64,000 nt of DNA from Pocillopora verrucosa (GCF_036669915.1 NC_089316.1:14769605-14833604); one strand, 5' to 3'. Shown: positions 23,561 through 34,780, counted from the first letter of the stretch. The notes: generated from the sequence alone by a model not told the origin. Numbers and translations: made by a program.

Positions 23561-25141
23561 CTAAAATCTTGAAAATGGCCCGGTGCAATTAAAATGACGC
23601 ATTCTAGCGGCAGACTCATGTTTGTCTTTTACAACTGCGAACAAATGACTTGTAAAGTAACAGAGTGTCACGGAGGTCAAAATCAGACCCACAAGCATAT
23701 GTTTTCGCCATTTCTTCTTCCACACTTTCACTACAGCAACATTAAGATATGACATTTGTAGCCAGAATGAGAACGAATTGAAAACGAAATCGATGGTGAG
23801 TGCAATGGACACGCGGATGAAGAAATCCCCAACCAAACCCAGGTCAGAGAAGGCCAGACTATTATTGTTGTACATGAAGCTATACAGCTGGATGAAGCCA
23901 ACCGCTGCTATCAACGCAGTCGATTCTCCGAGAATTGTCTGAATGCTCATGTCTGCAATAAGACGCATGCTTCTGGGCGTTCGAAATCTGTTCGCCCTTA
24001 ACGCTTCTTCAGCATTCGCGTCACCTTTACACTTTTTGTAGATAAAATACCAAAGATAATCCCGCACAACAATGGTCAATCTTTCCAGTAAGTCCACTGC
24101 ACTGTGAACAAAGCTCAGAGCAATGAACAGTTGAAGACTCGTCAGTTCAGCTTGCATGACGCGAAAAACGATAGCAGATGCGCTGTATAGAACACTCAGT
24201 AGGACATGGGAGTCGCCGGGATGGAGAAAATCGATCCTTTGGGCCGCCAATCGGACGATGACCTTCGGTACAGCGGTCACCAAAGGAAGTACGCCAGCTA
24301 TAACCGCCCTGTTCGTCTCATTCTGCTGATCGTATAATGGAATCACTACGTAAACAAGAACTAAAACGATAGGAATCACAAAAACCAATTGCGCTGCGAG
24401 TATAGAAGAAACCTTGAGGATTCTTCTAAGTTCTATTCTTCGATCCCTGGCCGTTCTCTTAGCAATTTCTCTTCCCACTAGAACAGAGTTCATCAGAACC
24501 ATAGCTAGAAATAAAGCGTTTAAAGGAAAAGACATCCATGACTTCTTGTATATTCCAAAGACTTGGAGGTACAGCCTGTAACAGGTATCGAAGAATGCTC
24601 CCAGTAGATTTAGAACTAATAGATTAAGTCTTTTCACTAATGGCCAGCCAAACATTGTGATTATCAGAAGAAATGACCACATCTGGATTATATATGCTTC
24701 CACTGTCTCGGCTGTCACAATAATAGCTTGAATCTTATGAGGTAACGAGTTCCAGTGACCATGTAACTGCCTATCGTAGCAAAGATCAACAGAATTAAAA
24801 TCCAAAACTAAAATCAATAGAGCCAGCGAGCCGAGAGCTAAACCTCCTACAATTTGAATAAAGAAAACACATTTCACGGCCTTCCAAAGTGACATCCACC
24901 ATCTTGGCGGCCGAGATCTCCTCCAGCCCATGTTACTAACGTCTCCTAGCGGTGGATCGTACTCCTGAAAAATTGTATCATTATCGACATTATCAAAGTT
25001 TTTGAAATCCTCCAAAGGGTCCCTTTCTTGTATCAGCGGAGCATCTTCAAGAAGTCCTTGTCCCTGATAAGACTGAATCACATCGGCAGTGAAGGTTTCC
25101 GCCACGTAAGCAAAATAGCTCTCAATTGAAAAGGACGCCAT
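23561..25141 (-). CDS. Unknown multi-pass membrane protein, copy A (526 aa, intronless)
   Basis: No family recognised. A single open exon runs from ATGGCG at 25141 to the stop at 23561. The N-terminal 80 residues are acidic and soluble, ending in the basic/aromatic patch MGWRRSRPPRWWMSLWKAVK. About 9-11 hydrophobic segments follow, near residues 91-114, 139-168, 174-194, 206-224, 246-269, 279-296, 312-329, 336-358, 402-425, 437-460 and 482-504. Charged loops include KRTARDRRIELRRILK and YKKCKGDANAEEALRANRFR. The C-tail is FNCTGPFSRF. There is no cleavable signal peptide. It could be a transporter, channel-like or receptor-like protein; no signature supports any of these. It lies tail-to-tail with GBF1, and copy B shares start, length and stop. 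The intact frame in both copies says it is a real gene; lack of introns suggests retroposition origin or an ancestral single exon. Confidence 0.85.
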   Translation of the reverse strand: MASFSIESYFAYVAETFTADVIQSYQGQGLLEDAPLIQERDPLEDFKNFDNVDNDTIFQEYDPPLGDVSNMGWRRSRPPRWWMSLWKAVKCVFFIQIVGGLALGSLALLILVLDFNSVDLCYDRQLHGHWNSLPHKIQAIIVTAETVEAYIIQMWSFLLIITMFGWPLVKRLNLLVLNLLGAFFDTCYRLYLQVFGIYKKSWMSFPLNALFLAMVLMNSVLVGREIAKRTARDRRIELRRILKVSSILAAQLVFVIPIVLVLVYVVIPLYDQQNETNRAVIAGVLPLVTAVPKVIVRLAAQRIDFLHPGDSHVLLSVLYSASAIVFRVMQAELTSLQLFIALSFVHSAVDLLERLTIVVRDYLWYFIYKKCKGDANAEEALRANRFRTPRSMRLIADMSIQTILGESTALIAAVGFIQLYSFMYNNNSLAFSDLGLVGDFFIRVSIALTIDFVFNSFSFWLQMSYLNVAVVKVWKKKWRKHMLVGLILTSVTLCYFTSHLFAVVKDKHESAARMRHFNCTGPFSRF

Positions 25142-25480
25142 GCATTCGACTGAATTCTGTTTGTGCCAGAAGACTGTGTTATGTAATAAAGATTTTAAGG
25201 ACCCACAGCGGCACCTATCACAGATACAAATTGAAACATCGAAGTTGGGAAACTAAGAGACTTTGTTAACCCGCAACATGCCAACTAAGCATATATGCAT
25301 AAAAATGAACGAAGTCATTTTAGCGAGCAATTGTGGTGAATTATTGGGGCTTATGACCTGTGTTTCATTTCAGATAACTTTGTTAACGTATAGTTTAAGT
25401 CAGTGAAAGAATTTGGTGAGTTGTATTAAAGGATATGAAAACTTAAATTTCGAGTTTGTATTGTGTGTGGTTTTTTAAAA

Positions 25481-25588
25481 ATGGCGGCGTGCGAAATATC
25501 TCCTAAAGCATTCTGTGCGACTGGAAGCTATGAAAACGATGTGGAAATCGAATTTATCGACGACGACAAACACAGAAGACGAAAATAA
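25481..25588 (+). CDS. Small ORF (35 aa) with strong start context
   Basis: AAAATGGCGGCG opens a 35-residue frame (MAACEISPKAFCATGSYEND, then acidic EFIDDD and a basic HRRRK end). The context matches the YY1-type element that overlaps start codons of many animal housekeeping genes. It lies 340 bp from the start of membrane gene A and points the other way, so the two could share a promoter. It may be a true micro-peptide, a stranded first exon of a lost gene, or chance. It is absent from copy B, whose homology ends at 25265. Confidence 0.25.
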   Translation: MAACEISPKAFCATGSYENDVEIEFIDDDKHRRRK

Positions 25589-27224
25589 AACGAAAAACTC
25601 ACAAGAACACTAGGAAGCGACGGAAATAGAAAATGCTAACAAAGTAAACTTACAAACACGTAGGGACTTCAGGCTGGCTCGATGAAACCCAATAACAGGA
25701 GAATTGCAACGTAAATTCAAGGAAATATGGCAAACACACCCTTCACATTCCACGACCGCGCGGTCCTAAGCCTAACCAACACACCGCTGATTACGTAAAC
25801 CCGAAGAACCGAACTTTAACAAATAAAAGTAATAATAAAAAATTGAGGAAAACCGGGAAAACAGAAACTATACTGGTGGAAATGAGTCAGAAAAACTGGA
25901 AAGAGAGGAAGAAGAAGTATTGGCATGGAGCGAAGAAATAACAAGAAGGGATGATATTGATTTCCGTGAACACGTGGGATTGGCAGCAAATGTGCACCAC
26001 GTGCAAAGCTGTCAATTGTTTCTCGAATGCTGCGCGTGTTTTATAGAGAATAATACATGGGCGCGTGTATATATGGAATTTCTCTTCTAGCGTTTACCTC
26101 GATAGCTCACGATTGAGCGCAGCGAACGAAAGAGATGATGAGTTGAACACGAGAAGAGAAATTCCATATCTACAAGCAACCATGTATTATTTTGTTTATC
26201 ATGTAAACAAAATAATCCTTTACTGGGAAGAAAAGCCGACTTCATTAATGAATGAAAATAAATGAATCGACAATCCTCGAATAACAATCGTAAAGTGCGT
26301 TGGCGCTGACTCTTAAGATGGATAAATGCGTTGAATCATGATTGCAAAAGCAAAAATGGTCGTAATTTTCAATTTACAAAATTCTCATTATTGACTTTGC
26401 ACTTACCGACAGAAGAAGTCTTTCAGGTAAACGGCTGAAATCGGCTAGTGGCAAATTTTCCTGTTGTCGATTTTCATTCTCAGCCGAGAGAAATGCTAAC
26501 ACCAAAGCCACCGAATACGTAACTTTCGGTTTTTCTTTTAGTATATTGGTTTTATCCCCTTCTAGGAAAGTTTGAACCTCACCGTCTGTCAGCGATACGG
26601 ATTTTTTAGTGTTTTAGCTACCATAATTCGAGAAAGCTCAGATAAACAACTTGTATTGGGAATCGTGAAGGCTTTGCCATTCATTAATCAACCTGACCGA
26701 GTGGCGCCAAAGGCGAGTGACGTGTCAGCTGATTGGCTATATCAACACACGTGGGAAAATACAATGTTTTTTCACGTGTCTTGTTATGGCTTTTCTCACT
26801 GCCAGAAATCCCTGTAGAACATCGCAGTTTATGTGATAAAATTAAATATTCAACAGTGACACCTCGTTTACATCAGCAGAGGGGCATTTCGTCTGCGCAT
26901 GCGCCTATAAAATTTGTTCGGCGTGTTCGGCATCGTTTTGATATTTTGAGCGCCCTTCCCCGGGTTTTCAACTGGGCGATCGACTCCTTTTTGCAATATT
27001 TTTTGGAGAGGGATGGAAGAGTATGACAATATTACCACCATTTCTACCTCTGTGGATACTCGTGGAGTTTGCTAGCTCTTCGGATGAGGATTTTTTAATG
27101 ATCAAAGTGCGAACTAAACGCGAAAAAAGGCCGAAAACTTGAAGTTTGAGATTAGATTTACTGACGATCAAGATGTGCACATGGGACAACAAACCTTGAA
27201 GGGTAGTCTTAAGATGTTGATGTC
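25589..27224. other. Spacer with foldback elements, no gene seen
   Basis: No convincing exon on either strand. It holds one clear inverted-repeat element (26049-26195). A smaller hairpin lies near 26743-26783, where ACACGTGGGAAAA faces TTTTTTCACGTGT. A TATAAAA stands at about 26906 without a recognisable downstream gene. Confidence 0.5.
26049..26195. mobile_element. Foldback element (short MITE)
   Basis: The left arm, AATACATGGGCGCGTGTATA continuing to TGGAATTTCTCTTCT, pairs with the right arm, AGAAGAGAAATTCCATATCT continuing to ACCATGTATT. The loop holds GCTCACGATTGAGCGCAGCG. No ORF of note. Confidence 0.7.
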
Positions 27225-27792
27225 TTACTTCTGTGAATCACGAAGTTGTATGTGGAGACGATCGTGAGATATTCGTTGCGATAATAGAAGGTAATTTAGG
27301 ATTTGATCTTCTTTTACTTCAACTTTGAAATAGAATTGCGTTAAGTTCGAGGTGGCCCCCAAGCTTCCAATCACATCAAATAACATCGTCATTTCTTTCT
27401 CTTTGTAGTCACATAGAACATAAGTCTTTAAAAAATGTTCCAGCTTCAGGATTGAGTCTCTCTTACTACGATCTTTGGCAAATTCCCTTAGTTGAGACTG
27501 ATGATAGGATTTTGGAGGTTGAGATGGATTTTCCAAGTCATGGCTCACAACTGTCTTTGGCCTTTTTGCTCTCCAAGTCTGTTGTACATGGTATGTAGGC
27601 ATGTGTCTTAACAACGGTTGTAGTCGTGCCTCAATCATCTCTGGTTTTATCTTACTTTGTTGCTGTGTTTTGGTGAGAATTTTTTTAATTGCCTTTCTGA
27701 GCTTGAAGTGCTGACTAGAGGATAAACTTCGGTAGAACCTATTTATCACATGGCCCCCAAATCCCTCACCGCTGTTAGTTCGTTGTTTATTT
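27225..27792 (-). CDS. Unrecognised ORF, about 189 codons without a good ATG at the 5' end
   Basis: Open from a stop at about 27793 down to 27225. The translation is soluble and basic, with SSSQHFKLRKAIKKILTKTQ, RLQPLLRHMPTYHVQQTWR and EKEMTMLFDVIGSLGATSNL. It looks protein-like rather than low complexity, but there is no proper start codon and no family match in my memory. It may be a terminal exon or a transposon-derived fragment. Low confidence that it is expressed. Confidence 0.3.
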
Positions 27793-30077
27793 GTTTAGCT
27801 TTCGGTCTAACCAGTTCATTTACCTAAAAAAAAAAGCGTGGGCTTTGCCTCATGAGTTTAAACTGGTGCCGTTTTAATCATGTTTATGTGTTATTCGAAA
27901 CGAATGGCGTCAGCTTCATTCTGTCTTGTTTATTTCAGTAGAATACTTCTGCCACAAGAAATGAATTTTGAGTCGAAGTGTACAATGAAACTCGCATATT
28001 AAAATTATCATACTTTCTGTGGTTCTTAAAATATGAGACGAGTGATACAACAAATGGATAATTACTCAAGGGGCTGGAACTCCTTGTTTCTTTAGAATGT
28101 TAATTACAGTATTTCTGTCATATTTGTAAATGATTCCTTTCAAGCTAGAGTTGTAAATTCGATTCCCGGGTTGATACACGCGCATGCGATAAACACCAAA
28201 CCAAATAGGATCTTTTCTTTCTTTATGCCCTTTCCTATTCCTTGGGGCGTTATTATATTGAAGCGGTCAACTGAAATTGTTACGTAAAGAAATCACCTAA
28301 GTATTATGATCATAGCTTAAGAATAATCTCGATTTTGGAAACGAGCACGTGGCAATTAAAGGAATCAAAGGAAAGGTAAAAAACGAGCGATAAATGTTAC
28401 TTTGAGTAACGACTACGAGCTAGATAACATAATCATAAAACAAGTTATTGCTTACCAACGTTCGCGGGTCTTGATTACTTTATCAAGGATTACAGTCTAA
28501 CTTGTCTTCTATTCAAAACGATCTTGATCACACGGGGTCTTATCTTGAACTGAAACGCTTTCTATTATTTTCTGCCAAAAGAGAACTAACCACGGGGGCG
28601 TCAACCTAACCAAAGAATATTTCGCAGCTTTTCTCGGAAGTGGTAGCACTTAGCTTCAACGGAAGCAGTTACAATATTTAAAAACGGATTTCACGTCAAA
28701 ATGTCTTCAAACCAGTTTGACTTGCATTTCACTTTGCCAGATGGTGGTCCTTCAATTTGTTTTTCTTAATTGAGACTGATGATAGGAATTGACTTTTATG
28801 TTCTCTGCTGTTTAGGGAGATGTGATGTGACCCCACCACATATAGTTGGTACTATTGACCGAATGGATAGGTGTCATGCATTGCGCCTAGCTGGTATTCA
28901 AGAGAATGTAATTAGTACCAGATGCTTACTACTGGTATAAATGATCGATCTTTTGTTCTCTCCTTGCAACTTGCCTCGACTAGCCTATGATATATGCAAC
29001 TTATGTCTATACCTTATTTGCAACTGTAAAATTACCAATAAAGTTTTTGAAAGTTTTGTCCAAATTTAATTGGAAAAGAATAAAAGGAGTGATCAGTTGA
29101 AATATTGTCATGTCCCTTGAGAGTGCTGAGCTTCCAGTGAGAGCTATAAAATTTCTTAAGTGACTGATATATGATGTGTCTGCCTTAAAATTGGCACAGC
29201 CAAACCCCTGGCTAGAAAACTATAAATTTCCCTCAAATAGGCATCGACGCCAATGCCCATAACTGCAGAATATGCAATGTAAAAGTCCCCTTTTGACTTA
29301 ATTCTCATTTCTCTAAAATCTGATAGATGTAAATCATTCATTTTCATAAAGAGATCAACAAACCTCTCCACATTAGTTCAATCTGACCTCATTTAGTCCT
29401 GTTCCCAGGAAAAGAAGGCTTTTGGAAATATATTTTTTTTATCCTTACTGTTAAATATGAGCCTTCCGTTTCTTTGTTGTTTGGCATGTAAGAAGAGTCT
29501 TTTCAGACCACTGAATTGTCACATAACTCTTGGAATTTAATAGGTAGGAGAATAAGGTTGGAAATAGTGTATATGATATTGTTGTGCAGATGAAATGATA
29601 AATGAATATGATTTTATTGGGAAATAACTGTTTTATTTAACTATTCATATTACAACTGGAGGCCCAAACTAGAAATTTTTTTAATTCACAATTTCTGCAC
29701 ATCATTGATCATATCTGATGATATTTCTGAGACTAATGATTGAAAAGAGTTTTCCTTACTCTGTTAAAGTCCACAATTATTGCTACAGTTCTAACAAGCT
29801 CTTTGATCTAAAGTGACCGTATCGCTAGTGCTAACATGGTCTTACTTTTCTTTACTCGACACTAACCTCTTTTAGTTTTGATAACCGGACCCGCCGGTTG
29901 TGATTCATGTTTTAAAAAAAAAACTTGTGAAACAAAACATAAACTTTAAAATTGAAGTACATTGCGAGAGCAGTACAGTTGGAGCTCTAGAAAACGTTCA
30001 CAGGAAATTGAGTACTTCAAATGATTAACGACAACTTGAGATAGCAATGACACGTTAAAAGTATAACATCCAATTTA
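27793..30077. other. Spacer, no confident feature
   Basis: AT-rich with scattered stops. A 71-codon minus-strand frame at 29156-29371 (KSKGDFYIAYSAVMGIGVDA) reads like protein but has no partner exon I can join, so I do not call it a gene. Confidence 0.4.
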
Positions 30078-30578
30078 TTAGTGTTCTTCGACAGGCCTCT
30101 TGCATTCTTCACAAATAACATCATCTACATTAATCGCCCAAACAATTACAAGACAAGACTCGAAGTCGTCTGTACAATCTTTTGCTTTTTGAAAATAACT
30201 TCCTTCTACACACCACACAACAATTTTAAGACTTTGCCGCTTCCATCTAAGTTCAGAGGGAAAAATGACGAGAAAAGTCGTCTCAAATACTCGATCCATT
30301 GTTGTTTTCCGGCGTATTTTCCTGCTTCTTTCCTTTCGCGATTCTTGAGCGGAAAACTGACGCAGGCGCATACCAGCGGTTTCTAGCATCAAACTAAAAT
30401 TTACAGAACATGCGCAACAAAATGCCCCTCTATTTACATCTACATCTACTTTTATTATTAGATCTACATCTACTTTTATTACGTTGGTAAAATCTGTACA
30501 GACATCACACCAACCAACTCGCGCGCAAAGTGAGAAGACAAAATGAAGGCTTGAAATTATATTACGATCGATTTTCAT
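30078..30578 (-). CDS. Unrecognised 166-codon ORF
   Basis: Minus-strand frame with ATG at 30578. It has an internal near-repeat (NVIKVDVDLIIKVDVDVNRG) caused by a repeated CATCTACTTTTATTA motif at about 30443-30481, and a Cys/Asp-rich C-terminus (SCLVIVWAINVDDVICEECK). No family recognised. The repeat-derived middle argues against a conserved protein; the C-terminal 75 residues from an internal Met are the more credible part. Confidence 0.2.
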   Translation of the reverse strand: MKIDRNIISSLHFVFSLCARVGWCDVCTDFTNVIKVDVDLIIKVDVDVNRGAFCCACSVNFSLMLETAGMRLRQFSAQESRKERSRKIRRKTTMDRVFETTFLVIFPSELRWKRQSLKIVVWCVEGSYFQKAKDCTDDFESCLVIVWAINVDDVICEECKRPVEEH

Positions 30579-30586
30579 CGGCTAAA

Positions 30587-30715
30587 CTTCAGAATACCCC
30601 GCAACTTTGGTCCGCCTCACTTACATGTGTCGGGAAGCTTTGAAGATCGAGGCATAACAAAATAGACGCTAATCTTATTCAATGACATGTAAATGAGTTG
30701 CGGGGTGTTCTGAAG
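30587..30715. mobile_element. Foldback element of about 130 bp
   Basis: CTTCAGAATACCCCGCAACT (30587-30606) and AGTTGCGGGGTGTTCTGAAG (30696-30715) are inverted copies with one mismatch. Inner TTACATGT and ACATGTAA also pair. Too short to encode anything. Confidence 0.8.
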
Positions 30716-30867
30716 TTGCTCCTTTTCATCGAGAAATGGGCCAGGAATATTCCACAATAGTGTAAATAATCGTGAAAGCTGATCGCGGAAAAGCGATTGC
30801 GTGACGCTCGGTAAGTTGTAAGATGACATGTTATCACATACCAGGCGAAAAAACTCTTTAGATTCTC

Positions 30868-30955
30868 AGTCTGCATTTTGTACCCACTCTGTAGCCTACA
30901 TTTTGTGCCAAGTCCACATTTTGTATCCGGTCTGCAGTCTGCATTTTGTACTAAC
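30868..30955. repeat. Cluster of four spaced GCATTTTGTAC motifs
   Basis: Near-identical [GA]CATTTTGTAC-like motifs at about 30873, 30898, 30915 and 30941, with CAGTCTG before the outer ones. Spacing is 17-26 bp, so it is not a simple tandem array. Confidence 0.6.
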
Positions 30956-31239
30956 AGGTATCCGTGGCACCAATACAGTTTACTTTTGGTTACAGTTATT
31001 CGCACAACACACGCAATCTACCTGTGTGTGAGAGTTAATTCGACATTTTCGTTCTTTGCCGCGTTAATACTCTTCTTTCCATTTGTAAGAATGTAGACAT
31101 CACTTACAATGTTTCAAGTAATCCACCCACCCCCAAAAAATAACTCTTACATGCACAGCATACCTTTGTTTTGATCTGTTCTTCATTGCTCAGTTATGGG
31201 AGTTTTTCGTCGCTCAGACTAATCTGCATGCAAATCAGA

Positions 31240-32130
31240 AATGAGGAGCTGCAGAAAAGTCTGTGTGGTATCCAGTGTCTGTGGAAGAAACAAAAGGTTG
31301 GGTTGCCATTTATTTGTGTATGGGAATTATTAATAAGCCAAATATCCCTTCCAACTGGAATACTGCCCCCATTCTTTGGTGCCATAATGTCAAGAACAAG
31401 ATAACTTCAGAAAGTTACTTTTGACTTGCATGCATGACAAGTGAAGATGATTCTGGTGTTGTGGAAAGATCAGTGAAGGTAAATGGCCACTGGGTGAAGC
31501 AAAACTTTGCCTGCCCTTGTATGGTTAGCCTGTACAATGCTTACATGGGTGGTGTGGATGTCTCAGATCAGAGAGTCAGCTTGAATGTAAGGCTAATGAG
31601 AGGTGCTGTGTGGTATTTTTTTCTATCTCATAGAAGTATGTGTTTCAAATGCACACATTTTGGAAAGAAAATCTCCAAATCATACCACCAGAACTGCTTT
31701 AGACTTCAGAAAGTCATTGATAAGTGACTTGATTGAAGGAAAGTCCTTCAGGAGAGACACTCAAATGTGGCTGCCACCCACTCCTAAAATTAGATTTAAT
31801 CAAGAACACTTTCACCACCTGGTGAGCAATGACAAAAGATCTACTTGCAAGGTTCACCTACCGCATATAGATACTTTTTATAGCTGGGCAGTGTGTGGAG
31901 TACACATTTGCCTGGAGTCCTGTTTTCTCAAATATCTCACACTGAAAGACTACTATTTTAATGATGAAGATCATGAAGGCCCCTGACGTCTGAAAGCAGG
32001 AAGTGGGAGGCCTTGCACCAAAGGAAGAGGAAGAGTTCTTCAAAATTGAACATGTAAAGAGAAATGTGATGGTGGAAGTAATATAGCTGTGAGACAATGA
32101 ACCTGACTTACTCAAAGACTTTCTCAAAGA
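31240..32130 (+). pseudogene. Decayed piggyBac-type transposase (PGBD-like)
   Basis: 31263-31384 translates as an N-side piece (VWYPVSVEETKGWVAIYLCM, GIINKPNIPSNW). From 31434 a C-side piece carries the piggyBac signature LYNAYMGGVDVSDQ. The two pieces are adjacent although about 200 residues, including the catalytic aspartates, should separate them, so the core is deleted. A frameshift near 31603-31640 moves the rest (GIFFYLIEVCVSNAHILE, LDFRKSLISDLIEGKSFR) to another frame, ending at 31986. The Cys-rich C-terminal finger is not seen. Inactive. Confidence 0.75.
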
Positions 32131-32640
32131 CAGTACTGAAGGTTGGTATGTTCTTGTAAATTTAAAATCCTTTTTCTTTACTTGGAAATATGTTATTTGA
32201 AAGGACATGATCAATTAATTTTTTTCAAAACTTTCATCGTAAAGATTAATGACTCTGAAATAATTCCAAGAGTACCTCAAGTTTTTAAATTTGAATTTCT
32301 TGCACAAGTTATATGACAGGAGTATCTAACACAGGTGATATAATGTGAGCTACATGACATAGTTATATGAAGTAAGATCAAGAGATTTTAAATCTTTTGG
32401 TATGTCCTGTGACCTACTGAATGCCATTACTCCTTCGTGTTGGTTGCAAACCTATGCAATGATGGTAACAATGGCATTAATTCCAAAGAAGAGGGCAAAA
32501 CTGTGTTCAAAGGGAACACTTCACCATCATGAACAAGGTAGATAACCCACCACTGCATATTTTGAAAAAACAGACATTTGAAAGGAAGACAGTTTGCAAA
32601 AATGCACTATTTTGATAGAATGATCAAGGCTGAGCAACAC
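32131..32640. other. Spacer, nothing recognised
   Basis: AT-rich sequence between the piggyBac remnant and repeat block R1, with no ORF or repeat I can support. Confidence 0.4.
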
Positions 32641-33391
32641 TTGATCATGAAATAATCAGTTTTATTTTTACTATGTTTAAAGAATTTTGTTGTATTTGGT
32701 TGAATAAAAACCAAAGTTGCGAAAGTTATGGCTGGTTTCCAGTTATGTCTTCTACCAGGCGTGAATTAAAATTTCTGGTAATTTAGACAATTACTCTCCT
32801 TATAATGCATATAATCATTTCTTCAATGATGCAGTTATGCCATCTTTATGTTTTTTTTTATGAAAAAAATCGGGCAACATGACTCCGGATTTTGGGCGTT
32901 ATGACTAACAATTTCGGGTGACCTGACTCTAGTTTCGGGCGACATGACTTTCGTGACTGGAAGGTAATAAAGGGGTAATTTTCTAAAGAAACTGTGGTTA
33001 TGTGTCGGTGGGATTTTATAACAGGTTGATTTGGTGTTATCAACTGAGTTGACCTAAAGACTTTAAAGGCGACCATTTCGAGCGTTAGCCCTTCGTCTTA
33101 CTGGACAGAAAGAAAACCTACCAAAATTTCCTAAGACCACCCGAAAAGCTGTTCTGATGTTGCCCAGGTTTTTCATAACATTCCGTCTTAACCTGCTTGC
33201 TTCAAGAGAAAATCTCCCTCCAACCTGTCATATCATGAAACGGTGAAGGCAGATAAAGAGAGAACGATTGTGTTGTGGGACATTGTGTGTGTGCTTACAT
33301 GTATCGATAATTTTGAAGCCCTAGTCTCCTTTACAGCCGTTTATGGGAATGTCACGCAACGGGGAGGAGTGTTGCGTGACATCACATCATA
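32641..33391. repeat. Repeat block R1 (copy of 39679-40955 without its middle)
   Basis: 32641-32832 matches 39679-39865 and 32833-33391 matches about 40404-40955, in the same orientation. R1 is continuous exactly where R2 carries 538 bp of decayed membrane-gene sequence. R1 includes a minus-oriented Penelope terminal repeat (33030-33110) and ends with GTCACGCAAC and GTTGCGTGAC, an inverted 10-mer pair also present in R2. Confidence 0.88.
33030..33110 (-). mobile_element. Penelope-like terminal repeat with degenerate hammerhead core (in R1)
   Basis: The plus strand shows TTATCAACTGAGTTGA, then TTTCGAGCGTTAGCCCTTCG. Read on the minus strand this is GACGAAGGGCTAACGCTCGA followed by AA: the hammerhead box is altered (AGACGA where CTGACGA is expected), stem II GGGC/GCTC is intact with loop TAAC, then GAAA. 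The sequence after GAAA (TGGTC) departs from the usual C-GTC. Probably inactive. Confidence 0.5.
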
Positions 33392-33411
33392 CTATCCTAC
33401 AGGAGGTATCC

Positions 33412-33520
33412 AGTCGTTTCGTACCCATGGATATTTCCCAGACGATTCGTGCCCAGGCTCAGACGTTTCGTACCCACTTTTGATCAGTTCGTACCCAACC
33501 CTCTGGTCGATTCGTACCCA
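33412..33520. repeat. Cluster of five TTCGTACCCA motifs
   Basis: TTCGTACCCA (one copy TTCGTGCCCA) begins at 33418, 33446, 33467, 33488 and 33511, spaced 28, 21, 21 and 23 bp, with unrelated sequence between most copies. It directly follows block R1. Confidence 0.8.
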
Positions 33521-34780
33521 GCAAATTATGACACAAAAACGATTAAGATGCAAACAAAGATAATTTTAATATACCTGTATGAAAATCGCAATTCACAGTC
33601 GAAATATTGAGATTCTAAGTAAAATTGTTTGGTTTATACTTGTGTGAGTGGCCCGCAAAAGATAACTGTTATTTACTTTTCTATTGTTTATACTTGTGAG
33701 TTTGACAATAACAGTAAATTATTGTCGCGCGCAAGGTAGGTGTGATTTTGTCCTTTTTGTTTTCTACTGTCTTAAATAAGAATGTCGTAACAAAGGGATT
33801 AAACACTTCGATCTTTTTGGTGTAAGGGTCCAGCTTTAAAAGGCCCCTCGAAAACTTTCTCAACATTCGTTCATTTGAACTGCTCAGAAAAACTTTCAAG
33901 GAAAATGGCATATCGATGTATCACGTGTTAAAAATTCCTCAACAAGCGTCAAGAAGCTCTTTTGCGCGGTGGCTGCAATAAATGGCAGCACAGGACCTGC
34001 AACAGTGGAGTATAACGAGAAACCTACAGGGACGCATTCAGATTTAATGGGAAATTTCCCCTTGGAAATGCGAATCCTGTTCCGCTTCGCGTGCAATTTT
34101 ACCTAACTTCGAGAGTACGAGGAACGAAGGTAACTAAAATTTCACTGTTATCTTTGGGGAAAAAAGGTAAGGGCTAATTGTACGCAACAGCGTACTAAGG
34201 AAAGCGTCAAAGATTGTTAAAATTGAAAACTTTTCTTTTCTAAAACTAAGAAAAGTGTTATGCAGGTTTGCGGTTTGATGCATTTGACCTTTTCGTATAA
34301 AACTTAACGACTTCAGGTAATTTGGTCTGTTCTATGAAATAACGCGTTCTACTGTGGCAGGGAATTTAAGTAAAAAGTAAAAAGCTCCTAAAAAACACTT
34401 TTTTTTCGGTGTTAACATCAGTTTCCCATATAGCTTCGATGAAGCAAAAAGAAAAAAAAACTGTCATATACACTCTAAATTACGATACCTTTAGAAATCC
34501 TTTTGTTCTCTGTCATTCACTGTGTATATGTGGGCGGTTTTTATTAGTTTGAGCTCGAACTACTGAATATTTTTTCTGTAAATCGGAGTCAAACAACCAT
34601 GAGGGAGAAGTTAGGTTCACAGAGACTGCTAAATTGTCTGCGGCCATCAAGAGAAAAGCATAGTTACTTGTTGTATTCATCTTCTAATCTCTAGAACATC
34701 TTTCAAATCGGCGCTCTTACTCCCCACGGTATCAATGAGCGCTTTTTATTCAACTAATTTATTCTTGTTTTCTCGTCACC
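33521..34780. other. Spacer before duplicate copy B
   Basis: No gene or repeat supported. The last bases before 34781 (TTGTTTTCTCGTCACC) have no counterpart left of copy A, defining the breakpoint. Confidence 0.45.

Larger units (their letters stand above)
19351..25265. repeat. Segmental duplication, copy A
   Basis: Direct-orientation duplicate of 34781-39477. It begins GTATTCCCACCAATAGCA inside Penelope debris and ends near GGGAAACTAAGAGACT. It covers the end of GBF1 intron 29, exon 30, intron 30, exon 31, the GBF1 3' flank and the membrane gene copy A with about 120 bp upstream of its ATG. Relative to copy B it keeps 1,298 bp (19783-21080) that B lost. It lacks about 60 bp that B has at 36627-36685 and a roughly 29-bp stretch near 23346. 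Confidence 0.93.

Noticed and set aside
29156..29371. 71-codon minus-strand ORF with protein-like texture
   Set aside because: No splice partners, no recognised family, and length within what chance gives here.
30828..31096. Overlapping short ORFs with repeated HFV/SAFC peptides
   Set aside because: They arise from the CATTTTGTAC motif cluster read in two frames.
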